The notes beneath the pieces were generated by a model. That model did no database searches. It was not told where the DNA came from and worked only from the letters and a program-made list of their open reading frames with translations. Source: Bradyrhizobium zhengyangense (lineage in GTDB: Bacteria; Pseudomonadota; Alphaproteobacteria; Rhizobiales; Xanthobacteraceae). Taken from it: DNA of 64,000 nucleotides. Every line of letters begins with the position of its first letter. The stretch's first letter is position 1. This document shows, in pieces, positions 30,884 through 39,436 of the stretch. The position numbers and the translations under genes are program-made. Where the stretch lies: assembly GCF_022012435.1 (NCBI RefSeq), contig NZ_JAKLUA010000001.1:558001-622000 (forward strand). Direction: 5' to 3'.

Positions 30884-33121
30884 CTACCCGACGTCACCGC
30901 CAGCCGCGGTCACGGCACAATGGTCGCGCCAGAACTGGCGATAAGCAGCCTCGACCTCGCGCGCATAGTGTTCGACATTGCCGGCCGCGGAGGCTGCAAT
31001 CTGCGCCGGCAAACCCGCGCGCAGCTTCGCCAGATACTCTGGCTGCGCCGCGAACTTGCACGCGATCTCGGCATAACCGTCATCATCGTTGGCGACCCAT
31101 TCGCCAAGGCCGGCTGCAGCCACGATCGAGCCGCCGGCGCGCGACGAGGCGCCGTTGCCGAGCTTGGCGACAACAGGGACGCCCGCATAGAGCGATTCCC
31201 AGGTACTGATGCCGCCGTTCTGCGGGAACGTGTCGAGCGAAATGTCGATCTGGGCAAAGGCGCGCAGATGCTCGTGGCGCGGGCTCGAACCCAGGCACGT
31301 GACATTGGCTTCGGCGATGCCCTGCGCCGCAAACCTCGCTACCAGGCCGTCGCGCACCAGGGGATCGTCGAGCAGGGTATGCTTGACGATGATCCGCGAT
31401 CCCGGCACCTCGCGCATGATGTGCGACCACACCCGGATCGCCTCGTCCGAGATCTTGTAGATGCGGTTGAACACGCCGAAAGTCACGTAGCCGTTGCGGA
31501 GCATGGGCAGCTCCGACGGCGGCACATCCAGGATGGGATCGATCGTGATCAGGCACGGCAGGTCATGGACCTTCTCGGCCAACAGATGGCGCGCCGATTG
31601 CGGAATGAAGACCGGATCCGCGAGCACGTAGTCCATGGTCTGAAGGCCAGTCCCGGTCGCATGCCCGAATCCCGACACCTGGATCGGCGCCGGCTTGCGG
31701 GCGAAAACATGAAGCCTGTTGCCGGTCGTATGCCCGGATACGTCGACCAGAATATCGACCTTGTCGGCCTGAATGCGATCGGCCAATTGGTCGTCGGAAA
31801 GCTGCCCAGCCTCGACCCAGACATCCGCCAGGGAGTGGAATTTGGCGGTCATCTCGTCGCGCACCTGCGCACACGAGTAGCAGATGATTTCGAACTTGGC
31901 GTGATCGTGATGACGGAGCACCGGCAGCAGGGTAAACGCCGCCGAGTGGTACCAGAACTCGGCCGCGACATAACCGATCACGATCCGCCTGTCGGGATCG
32001 AGCTGTTGGGGCGCAAGCTGCCTTTGCGGCACTCTGACGCCGATCACGTCCCACCACTGCTTTCGCGCGGCCTGCTGAACCGCGAAATCGGCCTCGCCGA
32101 GATAATCCAGAAAGAAGATCTTTCGCCCGATCAAGCTCGCATCCGGCGCGATTGCGATCGCGGCGTCGAGAAGCTCGACCGCCGATGCGATCTCTCCCTG
32201 GTTTGCAAGACAGGCGCTCAGCAGCGCCATCGCCACCGCGGAGCCCGGATTTTCCTCGAGAAGCGTGGTGCAGGCCAGCATCGCCTGCGCCGTATTGCCC
32301 ATGCTGAGCGCGACCTGGGCCTTCCCCTCCAAGGCCACCTCGAGCCTGGGAGACAGCGCGAGCGCAGCGTCAAAATCCGCCGCCGCCTGCTCCGGTCTCG
32401 ACAGCTCGAGATTGACCCGTCCGCGGTTCGCCAGGATCTTCGCCGAGCCCGGCCTGAGCGCGAGCGCCGCCTCAAGGGCGCTCTTGGCCTCGTCGTAGTT
32501 CTTGAGCTGAATATTGACCAACCCCTTGCCGACGAGCGCCTCCACGTGTCGCGGCTGAAACAGCAAGGTACGATCAAAACTTTCCTTGGCGCGGTCGAAC
32601 TGTTGCAGGGCCAGTTCCGCCAAACCACGATTGCACAGCGCATCGACATAGTCGGGCTTGAGCTTGATCGCGCGATCGTACATTTCGATCGCCTGCGCGA
32701 CCCGGTTCAGGTGCAGCAAGGCATTGCCGAGATTGGCCAAGGCCATCGGGAAATTCGGCTTCAGCGCGATGGCCTTCTCCAGGGACGCGCGCGCATCCTC
32801 GTATTGCCCGAGTGCGAAATGCGTGGCTCCCAGATCTGAAAGGGCCTGTGTTGAGCGCGGATCGACGACCACGGCTTGCGTGAATGCCTGTTTCGCGGCC
32901 TCGAAGCGCTGACCCGAGAACGCGCACAAGCCCAGCAGGTGCAAGGCTGCAAAATGCTCCGGGAGCTCATTCAGTATCTGTCGGCAGAGCGCCTCGGCCT
33001 CGGCATGCGGGCCCTGGCCGTAGGCCGCGTTCGCGGCGGAGATGATGGCCTCCGCCTGCTTCTTGAATTTCTTCTGCAATCGCGCGTTCTGGAACGCGCG
33101 TGCGCCGGCGCTGCTCTGCAA
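30884..33121 (-). CDS. TPR protein with O-GlcNAc transferase-like (GT41) domain, copy 2
   Basis: A 745-residue tandem paralogue of the gene at 28496. It begins LQSSAGARAFQNARLQKKFK, practically the same as copy 1, and the catalytic half is also nearly the same (DILVDVSGHTTGNRLHVFAR, FGVFNRIYKISDEAIRVWS, NGGISTWESLYAGVPVV). The TPR part (residues ~20-350) differs at many more positions. A TTG at 33121 with GGAGA six bases before it is preferred to the GTG at 33127, which would abut the ribosome-binding site. It lies downstream of aapP on the same strand, about 90 bases apart. Likely a protein glycosyltransferase with altered target recognition compared with copy 1. Confidence 0.88.
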   Translation of the reverse strand: MQSSAGARAFQNARLQKKFKKQAEAIISAANAAYGQGPHAEAEALCRQILNELPEHFAALHLLGLCAFSGQRFEAAKQAFTQAVVVDPRSTQALSDLGATHFALGQYEDARASLEKAIALKPNFPMALANLGNALLHLNRVAQAIEMYDRAIKLKPDYVDALCNRGLAELALQQFDRAKESFDRTLLFQPRHVEALVGKGLVNIQLKNYDEAKSALEAALALRPGSAKILANRGRVNLELSRPEQAAADFDAALALSPRLEVALEGKAQVALSMGNTAQAMLACTTLLEENPGSAVAMALLSACLANQGEIASAVELLDAAIAIAPDASLIGRKIFFLDYLGEADFAVQQAARKQWWDVIGVRVPQRQLAPQQLDPDRRIVIGYVAAEFWYHSAAFTLLPVLRHHDHAKFEIICYSCAQVRDEMTAKFHSLADVWVEAGQLSDDQLADRIQADKVDILVDVSGHTTGNRLHVFARKPAPIQVSGFGHATGTGLQTMDYVLADPVFIPQSARHLLAEKVHDLPCLITIDPILDVPPSELPMLRNGYVTFGVFNRIYKISDEAIRVWSHIMREVPGSRIIVKHTLLDDPLVRDGLVARFAAQGIAEANVTCLGSSPRHEHLRAFAQIDISLDTFPQNGGISTWESLYAGVPVVAKLGNGASSRAGGSIVAAAGLGEWVANDDDGYAEIACKFAAQPEYLAKLRAGLPAQIAASAAGNVEHYAREVEAAYRQFWRDHCAVTAAGGDVG

Positions 33122-33149
33122 GGTCACTCTCCAAGGGATGGCCGACGGA

Positions 33150-33166
33150 GAGTCTAGCTGATTCGC
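33150..33166 (-). repeat. Duplicated upstream motif of GT41 gene copy 2
   Basis: Second copy of GAGTCTAGCTGATTCGC (see 30771-30787), 29 bases upstream of the TTG start of copy 2. The bases around it (GGCCGGCCGG on one side) are also similar in both places. Confidence 0.7.
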
Positions 33167-33211
33167 ATGGCCGGCCGGCCGATTGGCGGCGCCCCCGAGA
33201 TGCCCCCGGTA

Positions 33212-33949
33212 TCAGCGCAGGATTTGGCTCAGGAACAGCTTGGTGCGGGCGTGCTGGGGCGCGGCGAAGAATTCCTTCGGCGTGTTGGCCTCGATGATCT
33301 GGCCGGCGTCCATGAACACCACACGGTTGGCGACTTCCTTGGCAAAGCCCATCTCGTGAGTGACGACCAGCATGGTCATGCCCTCCTCGGCGAGGTCGAC
33401 CATGGTGTCGAGCACCTCCTTGACCATTTCGGGGTCGAGCGCCGAGGTCGGCTCGTCGAACAGCATCACCTTCGGGTTCATGGTCAGAGCGCGCGCGATG
33501 GCGACGCGCTGCTGCTGGCCGCCGGACATCTGGCCCGGGAATTTGTTGGCCTGGTGCGGGATCTTGACCCGCTCCAGGAATTTCATCGCGGTGGCTTCGG
33601 CGTCCTTCTTGGGAATGTTGCGGACCCAGATCGGCGCCAGCGTGCAATTGTCGAGCACGGTGAGATGCGGGAACAGATTAAAGCTCTGGAACACCATGCC
33701 GACCTCGCGGCGCACCGCGTCGACATGCTTGAGGTTCGGCCCGAGCTCGATGCCGTCGACGACGATCTCGCCCTCCTGGAATTCCTCGAGCGCGTTGATG
33801 CAGCGGATCAAGGTCGATTTGCCCGAGCCCGAGGGGCCGCAGATCACGATGCGCTCGCCCTTGTTGACCGCGAGGTCGATGTCGCGAAGCACGTGAAACT
33901 CGCCGTACCATTTGTTGAGGCCGGAAATCTTGACGATGGGGTCGGTCAT
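33212..33949 (-). CDS. aapP: General L-amino acid ABC transporter, ATP-binding protein
   Basis: A 245-residue ATPase of the polar amino-acid uptake class. Walker A is GPSGSGKST (about residues 39-47), the Q-loop is [14 protein letters not shown], the signature is [13 protein letters not shown], Walker B is [14 protein letters not shown] and the switch His is in VVTHEMGFA. The ATG at 33949 is 11 bases after the aapM stop. Last gene of aapJQMP, the broad-range amino-acid uptake system of rhizobia, which also affects amino-acid efflux and symbiosis in Rhizobium leguminosarum. The longer frame reaching 34690 is an off-frame overlap of aapM. Confidence 0.95.
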   Translation of the reverse strand: MTDPIVKISGLNKWYGEFHVLRDIDLAVNKGERIVICGPSGSGKSTLIRCINALEEFQEGEIVVDGIELGPNLKHVDAVRREVGMVFQSFNLFPHLTVLDNCTLAPIWVRNIPKKDAEATAMKFLERVKIPHQANKFPGQMSGGQQQRVAIARALTMNPKVMLFDEPTSALDPEMVKEVLDTMVDLAEEGMTMLVVTHEMGFAKEVANRVVFMDAGQIIEANTPKEFFAAPQHARTKLFLSQILR

Positions 33950-33960
33950 GGTGGCCTCGA

Positions 33961-35481
33961 TCAGTTGCGACGGTGAGCGTTGAGGCGGTGCTCGACGAAG
34001 AGCGAGTAGCGCGACATTCCGAAGCAGAAGATGAAGTAGATGATGCCGGTGAACGCGAAGCCGGTGAAGGCGGTCGACGGCGTGGTCCAGACCGGATCGG
34101 CGAATGAAGCCCGCAGCGAGCCGAGAAGATCGAACAGTGCAACGATCGAGACCAGCGACGTGTCCTTGAACAGCGAAATGAAGCTGTTGACGATGGCGGG
34201 AATGACGTGGCGCAGCGCCTGCGGCAGCACGATCAGCGAGGTCGTCTTCCACCAGGACAGGCCGAGCGCGGAGGCCGCCTCTCCCTGCCCGCGTGGCACC
34301 GCCGCCAGACCGCCACGCAAATTCTCGGCCTGATAGGCGCCGGTGAACAGCGAAACGCCGATCAGCGCGCGCACCAGGCCGTCGACGGTGAAGTTTCCCG
34401 GCAGGAACAGCGGTAGCATGTAGGTCGCGAAAAACAGCACCGTGATCAGCGGCACCCCGCGCCAGAACTCGATATAGGTGATCGAGAATATCCGGATCAG
34501 GGGAATGGTCGAGCGCCGGCCGAGCGCGAGCGCGACGCCGATCGGCAGTGACGCCACGATGCCGGTAATCGCGATCACCAGGGTCACCAGCAGCCCGCCC
34601 CACAGCCGCGTATCGACGATCGGCAAGCCGCCGCGATCGAGCCCCATCAGCTTGATCACCGCCGCAATTCCGGCGAACGTGGCGAGGCATGTGATCAGCG
34701 GCCGTGATCCGACACGCGCTCCGCCACCGAGCACGAACAGGATCACCGACACAATCACGGCTGTGATCAGGAAGTCGGGCCAGGGCCCCTGCCCGGACGC
34801 CAGCATCTGGTCGCGCAGCCAGGTCAATGGAAAGATCACCCAGTGCAGCAACGTGCCGACCAGCACGATGGCGCTGCCGATCGCCCAGAGCGCCGGGCCG
34901 GCGGCCGAGGTCTTGCTCAGTCCGACCACAGCCTCACCGGCCCCGCTGATGCTGTCGGCGAACAATTGCAGCAGGCCCGCAACCCAGCTCACGCCGAAGC
35001 CGGCGATGCCGCCGCCATGCAGCAGGAAGAATGCGACCGCAGGAAAGGCTAGGAAGAACAGCCCGGCATTCACGCTCTTGGCCGGCAGACGTGGGATTAG
35101 CAGCGGCAGAAGCAGCACAGCGCCCAGCGCGAAGGTCAGGTTGACCCGCCAGCGTTCGGCCTCGGGATAGAAGCCGTAGAAAAGCTGCGTGGACTTAGCC
35201 TGGATAAAGGGCCAGCAGGCGCCGACCGGACGACCTGCATTCTCCGCGAGGCAGGCCGTGCGGTCGTTGCCACTCCAGACCGCATCGACCAGGAGAAACT
35301 TGATGCTTGGAACAACGATGTACCAGACCAGCAACAGGCCGAGAATCGTCAGCAGGATATTGGTCGGCGAGTTCAGCAGGCGCGTGCGCACGAAGCCGAC
35401 AAAGCCGGTGGTCTTCACGGGCGCCGCGCGCTCGGACACCAGGTCCTGCCGGACAAAGGAAGACGCGGCAATATCGGTCAT
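33961..35481 (-). CDS. aapM: General L-amino acid ABC transporter, permease AapM
   Basis: A 506-residue inner membrane permease of the His/Glu-type family. The inserted N-terminal half contains several extra membrane segments and the periplasmic stretch [20 protein letters not shown], conserved in AapM. The conserved permease core lies in the C-terminal 220 residues, with the ATPase-contact loop [19 protein letters not shown] and [13 protein letters not shown]. It is roughly 100 residues longer than AapM of R. leguminosarum as I remember it, owing to extra hydrophobic segments in the middle ([20 protein letters not shown]). The start overlaps the aapQ stop as ATGA, so the two are translationally coupled. 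Confidence 0.94.
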   Translation of the reverse strand: MTDIAASSFVRQDLVSERAAPVKTTGFVGFVRTRLLNSPTNILLTILGLLLVWYIVVPSIKFLLVDAVWSGNDRTACLAENAGRPVGACWPFIQAKSTQLFYGFYPEAERWRVNLTFALGAVLLLPLLIPRLPAKSVNAGLFFLAFPAVAFFLLHGGGIAGFGVSWVAGLLQLFADSISGAGEAVVGLSKTSAAGPALWAIGSAIVLVGTLLHWVIFPLTWLRDQMLASGQGPWPDFLITAVIVSVILFVLGGGARVGSRPLITCLATFAGIAAVIKLMGLDRGGLPIVDTRLWGGLLVTLVIAITGIVASLPIGVALALGRRSTIPLIRIFSITYIEFWRGVPLITVLFFATYMLPLFLPGNFTVDGLVRALIGVSLFTGAYQAENLRGGLAAVPRGQGEAASALGLSWWKTTSLIVLPQALRHVIPAIVNSFISLFKDTSLVSIVALFDLLGSLRASFADPVWTTPSTAFTGFAFTGIIYFIFCFGMSRYSLFVEHRLNAHRRN

Positions 35482-36683
35482 GCACCCAGGCTCCGGCTGA
35501 TGCGCCAGCCATAGACGCTCATGACAGCGCTGGTGACGAGCGAGGTCAGGAGATAGACGCCCATTGTCATGGCGATGATCTCGATTGCCTGTCCGGTCTG
35601 GCTCAGGGCCGTGCCGGCGAACACCGAGACGAGATCTGGATAACCGATCGCGACCGCCAGCGACGAGTTCTTGGTCAGGTTGAGGTACTGGTTGGTGAGC
35701 GGCGGCACGATCACGCGCATGGCCTGCGGCACCACGATCAGCCGCAACGTCGCGCCTCGGCTGAGACCCAGCGAGGAGCCCGCCTCCATCTGCCCTTTAT
35801 GAACCGAGAGAATGCCTGCACGCACGATCTCGGCGATGAAGGCCGCGGTATAGGTCGAGAGCCCAACTGTCAGTGCGACGAATTCCGGAATGATCCGCGC
35901 CCCGCCAGCAAAGTTGAATCCCTTCAACTGCGGAAATTCGAATGTGACGGGCAGACCGAACACAAGCGTCGTGACGAGCGGTAATCCGACGAGCAATGCC
36001 AGAACGTACGGCCAGATCTGGATCGCGCGGCCCTGATCAAACAGCGCCCTCCGCGCGTAGCTGCGCAACGCCAGCGACGCGACGACGCCGAGCGCGAGCA
36101 TGGCAAGGAATGGAACGAGGCCGGGCTGAGCCAGCGGCGATGGCACGATCACGCCGCGATTGTTGAGGAAGAAGGCGCCGAGGACCGACACACTTTGCCG
36201 CGGCGCCGGCAGTGCCGCGAGCACCGCAAGATACCAGAACAGGATCTGGAACAGCAGCGGCAGGTTGCGGATCGCCTCGACATAGAGACCGCCGACACGC
36301 GACACCAGCCAGTTGGGCGACAAACGGCAGAGTGCGACGATGAAACCGATCACGGTGGCAAAGAAGATGCCCACCACCGAAACGAGCAGCGTGTTCAAGA
36401 CACCGACGATGAAGACGCGGAAATAGGTATCGGACCCCGAATAGGGGATCAGGGTCTGATTGACGTCGAAGCTGGCGCTGTTCCGCAGGAACCCGAAGCC
36501 CGCTGCAATGTGCTGGGACTCGAGGTTGGTACGGGCATTCGAGATGATCTCGTAGGCAATCCAGGCCAGGACCGCGCCAAAGACAAGCTGGACGGCGACG
36601 CCGTTCCAGCCTGCCTTGCCACCGAGCGCGCGCCGGAGCTTCAGCGCGAGCTGTGGTGGCGGTTTCCGGGCCTCGACGCCCAT
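35478..36683 (-). CDS. aapQ: General L-amino acid ABC transporter, permease AapQ
   Basis: A 401-residue permease that pairs with AapM. The first membrane segment (VQLVFGAVLAWIAYEIISNA) precedes the AapQ periplasmic stretch GFGFLRNSASFDVNQTLIPY. The core has YVEAIRNLPLLFQILFWY, and the EAA-type loop reads MEAGSSLGLSRGATLRLIVV near residues 300-320, where the ATPase docks. The ATG at 36683 lies 24 bases after the aapJ stop. Order aapJ-aapQ-aapM-aapP with tight spacing is that of the rhizobial operon. Confidence 0.95.
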   Translation of the reverse strand: MGVEARKPPPQLALKLRRALGGKAGWNGVAVQLVFGAVLAWIAYEIISNARTNLESQHIAAGFGFLRNSASFDVNQTLIPYSGSDTYFRVFIVGVLNTLLVSVVGIFFATVIGFIVALCRLSPNWLVSRVGGLYVEAIRNLPLLFQILFWYLAVLAALPAPRQSVSVLGAFFLNNRGVIVPSPLAQPGLVPFLAMLALGVVASLALRSYARRALFDQGRAIQIWPYVLALLVGLPLVTTLVFGLPVTFEFPQLKGFNFAGGARIIPEFVALTVGLSTYTAAFIAEIVRAGILSVHKGQMEAGSSLGLSRGATLRLIVVPQAMRVIVPPLTNQYLNLTKNSSLAVAIGYPDLVSVFAGTALSQTGQAIEIIAMTMGVYLLTSLVTSAVMSVYGWRISRSLGA

Positions 36684-36707
36684 CGGCGCAGCCTGCGGCT
36701 TTGCCGA

Positions 36708-37724
36708 TCAGCGGATCGGCGGCGAGTATTGCAGGCCGCCCTTGGTCCAGAGACTGTTGATGCCACGGCTGATCTTGAGCGGCGAACCGGCGCCAACGTT
36801 GCGATCGAACGACTCTCCGTAATTGCCGACCGCCTTCACGATCCGGATCACCCAGTCCTTGGTGAGGCCAAGCTGTTCGCCGAGATTGCCGTCGGTGCCG
36901 AGCACCCGCTTCAGCTCCGGCTTGTCGGATTTCGCCATCTCGTCGACGTTCTTCTGGGTGATGCCGAGCTCCTCGGCCGTGACCATCGCAAACAGCGTCC
37001 ATTTCACGATGTCGAACCACTGATCGTCGCCGTGACGCACCATGGGACCCAGCGGCTCCTTCGAAATGATCTCGGGCAGCACAACGTGATCGGCGGGATT
37101 CGTCAGCTTCAGGCGGCTGGCATAGAGGCCGGACGAGTCGTCGGTGAAGACGTCGCAGCGTCCCGACTCGTAGGCCTTGACCGCCTCGTCGATCGTGCCG
37201 AACGCGATGACCTCGTACTTCATGTTGTTGGCCTTGAAGTAATCGGCGAGGTTCAGCTCGGTGGTGGTGCCGGTCTGGACGCAGACGGAGGCGCTGTTGA
37301 GCTCAAGTGCGGAATTGACCTTGAGCGACTTCTTCACCATGAAGCCCTGCCCGTCATAATAGGTGACGCCGGTGAAATTGGCGCCGAGCGAGGTGTCGCG
37401 CGAAACCGTCCATGTGGTGTTGCGCGACAGCACGTCGATCTCGCCGGATTGGAGCGCCGTGAAGCGGTCCTTGGCAGACAACGGCACGAACTTGATCTTG
37501 GTCGGGTCGTTCAAGACCACCGCCGCGATCGCGCGGCAGACGTCGACGTCGATGCCGGTCCAATTGCCCTTGTCGTCGGGCGAGGAGAAGCCGGGCAGGC
37601 CCTGGCTGACGCCGCAGGACAGCATGCCCCGGTCCTTGATGGTCTTGAGCGTTTGCGCGTCGGCGGCTTGGGCGGAGAGGCCGGCGGCGAGAGCAAGAGT
37701 GAGAGCCAGGGTTACGCGTTTCAT
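36708..37724 (-). CDS. aapJ: General L-amino acid ABC transporter, periplasmic binding protein
   Basis: A 338-residue periplasmic solute-binding protein (SBP family 3). The signal peptide is VTLALTLALAAGLSAQAADA. The mature protein has KDRGMLSCGVSQGLPGFSSP, the lobe motif GNWTGIDVDVCRAIAAVVLN, and two Cys that may pair (VCVQTGTTTE and SGRCDVFTDD). The ATG at 37724 fits the signal peptide; a start at 37748 would add eight residues. It is the first gene of the operon and has a hairpin in its leader (37772-37790). AapJ delivers many L-amino acids to AapQMP. Confidence 0.95.
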   Translation of the reverse strand: MKRVTLALTLALAAGLSAQAADAQTLKTIKDRGMLSCGVSQGLPGFSSPDDKGNWTGIDVDVCRAIAAVVLNDPTKIKFVPLSAKDRFTALQSGEIDVLSRNTTWTVSRDTSLGANFTGVTYYDGQGFMVKKSLKVNSALELNSASVCVQTGTTTELNLADYFKANNMKYEVIAFGTIDEAVKAYESGRCDVFTDDSSGLYASRLKLTNPADHVVLPEIISKEPLGPMVRHGDDQWFDIVKWTLFAMVTAEELGITQKNVDEMAKSDKPELKRVLGTDGNLGEQLGLTKDWVIRIVKAVGNYGESFDRNVGAGSPLKISRGINSLWTKGGLQYSPPIR

Positions 37725-37771
37725 GGGCTTCAAGCCTTTCAAAGTCATCTCAAGGTCGGGTACGGAATCCC

Positions 37772-37790
37772 TGCAAGGCTGCGCCTTGCA
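37772..37790 (-). promoter_or_regulatory. Hairpin in the aapJ leader
   Basis: TGCAAGGC (37772-37779) and GCCTTGCA (37783-37790) pair perfectly around a 3-base loop, 48 bases upstream of the aapJ ATG. It could be an operator or an mRNA structure affecting initiation; no T tract follows it. Confidence 0.4.
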
Positions 37791-38028
37791 AGAGTCATGC
37801 TGGAAAACCTTGCCGAACACTCGCCCATCCCAAGGAGGCCATACCTTAATCCTCGCCGTAGGCGCCCGCCGTTGTGGCTGTGGCGCAAGGTCCGGTCAGA
37901 CGATGGATCGAAGGTCGCGGCAGGCCCCTCAACATGCGGCGACTGAATAGCACCTGCGCATCACAGAACGACTGGCGAGCCGGGTCAAGGGGTTGACGGG
38001 ACTCTTCTGTGTTCTGTTATTAACGATC

Positions 38029-38044
38029 GCGGCCCCGGGGCCGC
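38029..38044. promoter_or_regulatory. 16-bp palindrome upstream of metC
   Basis: GCGGCCCCGGGGCCGC is a perfect palindrome 52 bases before the metC ATG. It is preceded by an A/T-rich stretch (CTGTTATTAACGATC) that may include the -10 region. Role unknown. Confidence 0.35.
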
Positions 38045-38095
38045 CCCGGCCGTGCGATCCGCGCCCGGCGGAAACGCTTTTTTGAAAGCAGACGC

Positions 38096-39280
38096 ATGGA
38101 TTCCTCGCACCCCCCAGAGCAGCACGCCGAAACCCGCCTGGTCACCTCCGGCCGCGACACCAAGGCTCAGAAGGGGTTCGTCAATCCGCCCGTGTTCCAC
38201 GGCTCGACCGTGCTCTATCCGACCGCCGAGGACCTGCATGCCCATCGCGGCGAGTTCACCTATGGCCGCCATGGCACCCCGACCACGCGGGCGTTCCAGG
38301 ACACGCTGATGGCACTTGAGGGACCGCAATGCGCTGGCGTCGGCATCGTGCCGTCGGGCTTGTCGGCGATCTCCACCACCCTGCTCTCGGTGCTGAAGAC
38401 CGGCGACCACATCCTGGTCGTTGACAACATTTACCGGCCCTCGCGCAATTTCTGCAACGGCATGCTCGCCCGTTACGGCGTCGAGACCACTTACTTTGAC
38501 CCGCTGATCGGCGCTGCCGTCGAGACGTTGTTCAAGCCCAATACCCGCGCTGTGCTGGTCGAGGCGCCGGGGTCGCAATCCTTCGAGATGCCTGATATCC
38601 GCGCCATCGCCGAGGTCGCGCATGCGCATGACGCTCTCGTCATCGACGACAACACTTGGGCGACGCCGCTCTATCACCGCTCGCTCGAACAGGGTGTCGA
38701 CATCTCCATGCAGGCGGCCACCAAATATATCGGCGGCCATTCCGACATCATGTTCGGCACGATTTCGGCCAATGCCAGGGCCTGGCCGCAGATATCCGAA
38801 GGCATCCGCCTGCTCGGCGTCTGCGCCGGCCCCGATGACGTCTTCCTCGCGCTGCGCGGCTTGCGCACGCTGTCGGTGCGGCTGGCGCAGCATCATCGTT
38901 CAGGTCTGGAGATGGCGCGCTGGCTCGCATCGCGGCCCGAGGTCACGCGCGTGCTGCATCCGGGGCTCGAGACCGATCCGGGCCATGCGATCTGGAAGCG
39001 CGACTTCACCGGCGCTTCCGGCCTGTTCAGCATCGTGCTGAAGCCGGCGCCGCAAAAGGCGGTCGACACCATGCTCAACACGCTCAAGCTGTTCGGCATG
39101 GGCTTTTCTTGGGGCGGCTTCGAAAGCCTTGCGATTCCCTTCGACTGCGACGCCTACCGCACCGCGACCAAATGGGCGCCGGGCGGCCCGACGCTCCGCC
39201 TCCACATCGGCCTCGAGAGCGTCGACGACCTCAAAGCCGATCTCGATCGCGGCTTCGCTGCCCTCAAAGCGGCCATGTGA
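38096..39280 (+). CDS. metC: Cystathionine beta-lyase
   Basis: A 394-residue PLP enzyme of the Cys/Met metabolism family, which converts cystathionine to homocysteine in methionine synthesis. It has the family start THRLVTSGRD-like region (ETRLVTSGRDTKAQKGFVNP), YGRHGTPTTRAFQDTLMALE, the PLP ring-stacking Tyr region VDNIYRPSRNFCN and the PLP lysine in QAATKYIGGHSDIMFG (about residue 207). The C-terminal LFGMGFSWGGFESLAIP distinguishes cystathionine beta-lyases from gamma-synthases. The ATG at 38096 is preceded by GAAAGCAGACGC (weak signal). It is divergent from the aap operon. Confidence 0.93.
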   Translation: MDSSHPPEQHAETRLVTSGRDTKAQKGFVNPPVFHGSTVLYPTAEDLHAHRGEFTYGRHGTPTTRAFQDTLMALEGPQCAGVGIVPSGLSAISTTLLSVLKTGDHILVVDNIYRPSRNFCNGMLARYGVETTYFDPLIGAAVETLFKPNTRAVLVEAPGSQSFEMPDIRAIAEVAHAHDALVIDDNTWATPLYHRSLEQGVDISMQAATKYIGGHSDIMFGTISANARAWPQISEGIRLLGVCAGPDDVFLALRGLRTLSVRLAQHHRSGLEMARWLASRPEVTRVLHPGLETDPGHAIWKRDFTGASGLFSIVLKPAPQKAVDTMLNTLKLFGMGFSWGGFESLAIPFDCDAYRTATKWAPGGPTLRLHIGLESVDDLKADLDRGFAALKAAM

Positions 39281-39436
39281 GCCTACTCACGCGGCATCCC
39301 GCCTGCGGACGCGCCAATGCGCGCCGCGGGAACGTGCATGAATACCGGACGTTAACGCCGTCGCGCCAACAGGGGGTTGATCCCCCGACGTTTGGCGTTA
39401 GCCTGACCCCTTCGACTCTAAGTCCGGACACGGAGA

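Larger units (their letters stand above)
37725..38095. other. Divergent intergenic region between aapJ and metC
   Basis: About 370 bases with no gene. It should hold the promoters of the aap operon and metC. Two structured elements are visible, the hairpin at 37772-37790 and the palindrome at 38029-38044. I find no convincing sigma-54 (GG-N10-GC) element or SAM riboswitch core. Confidence 0.6.

Noticed and set aside
30839..32839. 666-codon plus-strand frame opposite GT41 copy 2 (and a similar one opposite copy 1)
   Set aside because: Exact antisense of TPR/GT41 codons in a high-GC genome; composition Arg/Asp/His-rich with no domain.
36195..37946. 583-codon plus-strand frame opposite aapJ/aapQ
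   Set aside because: Antisense of two firmly identified transporter genes; no protein-like features.
38029..38095. SAM riboswitch upstream of metC
   Set aside because: The short leader has a GC palindrome but none of the SAM-II/SAM-V core bases I could recognise.
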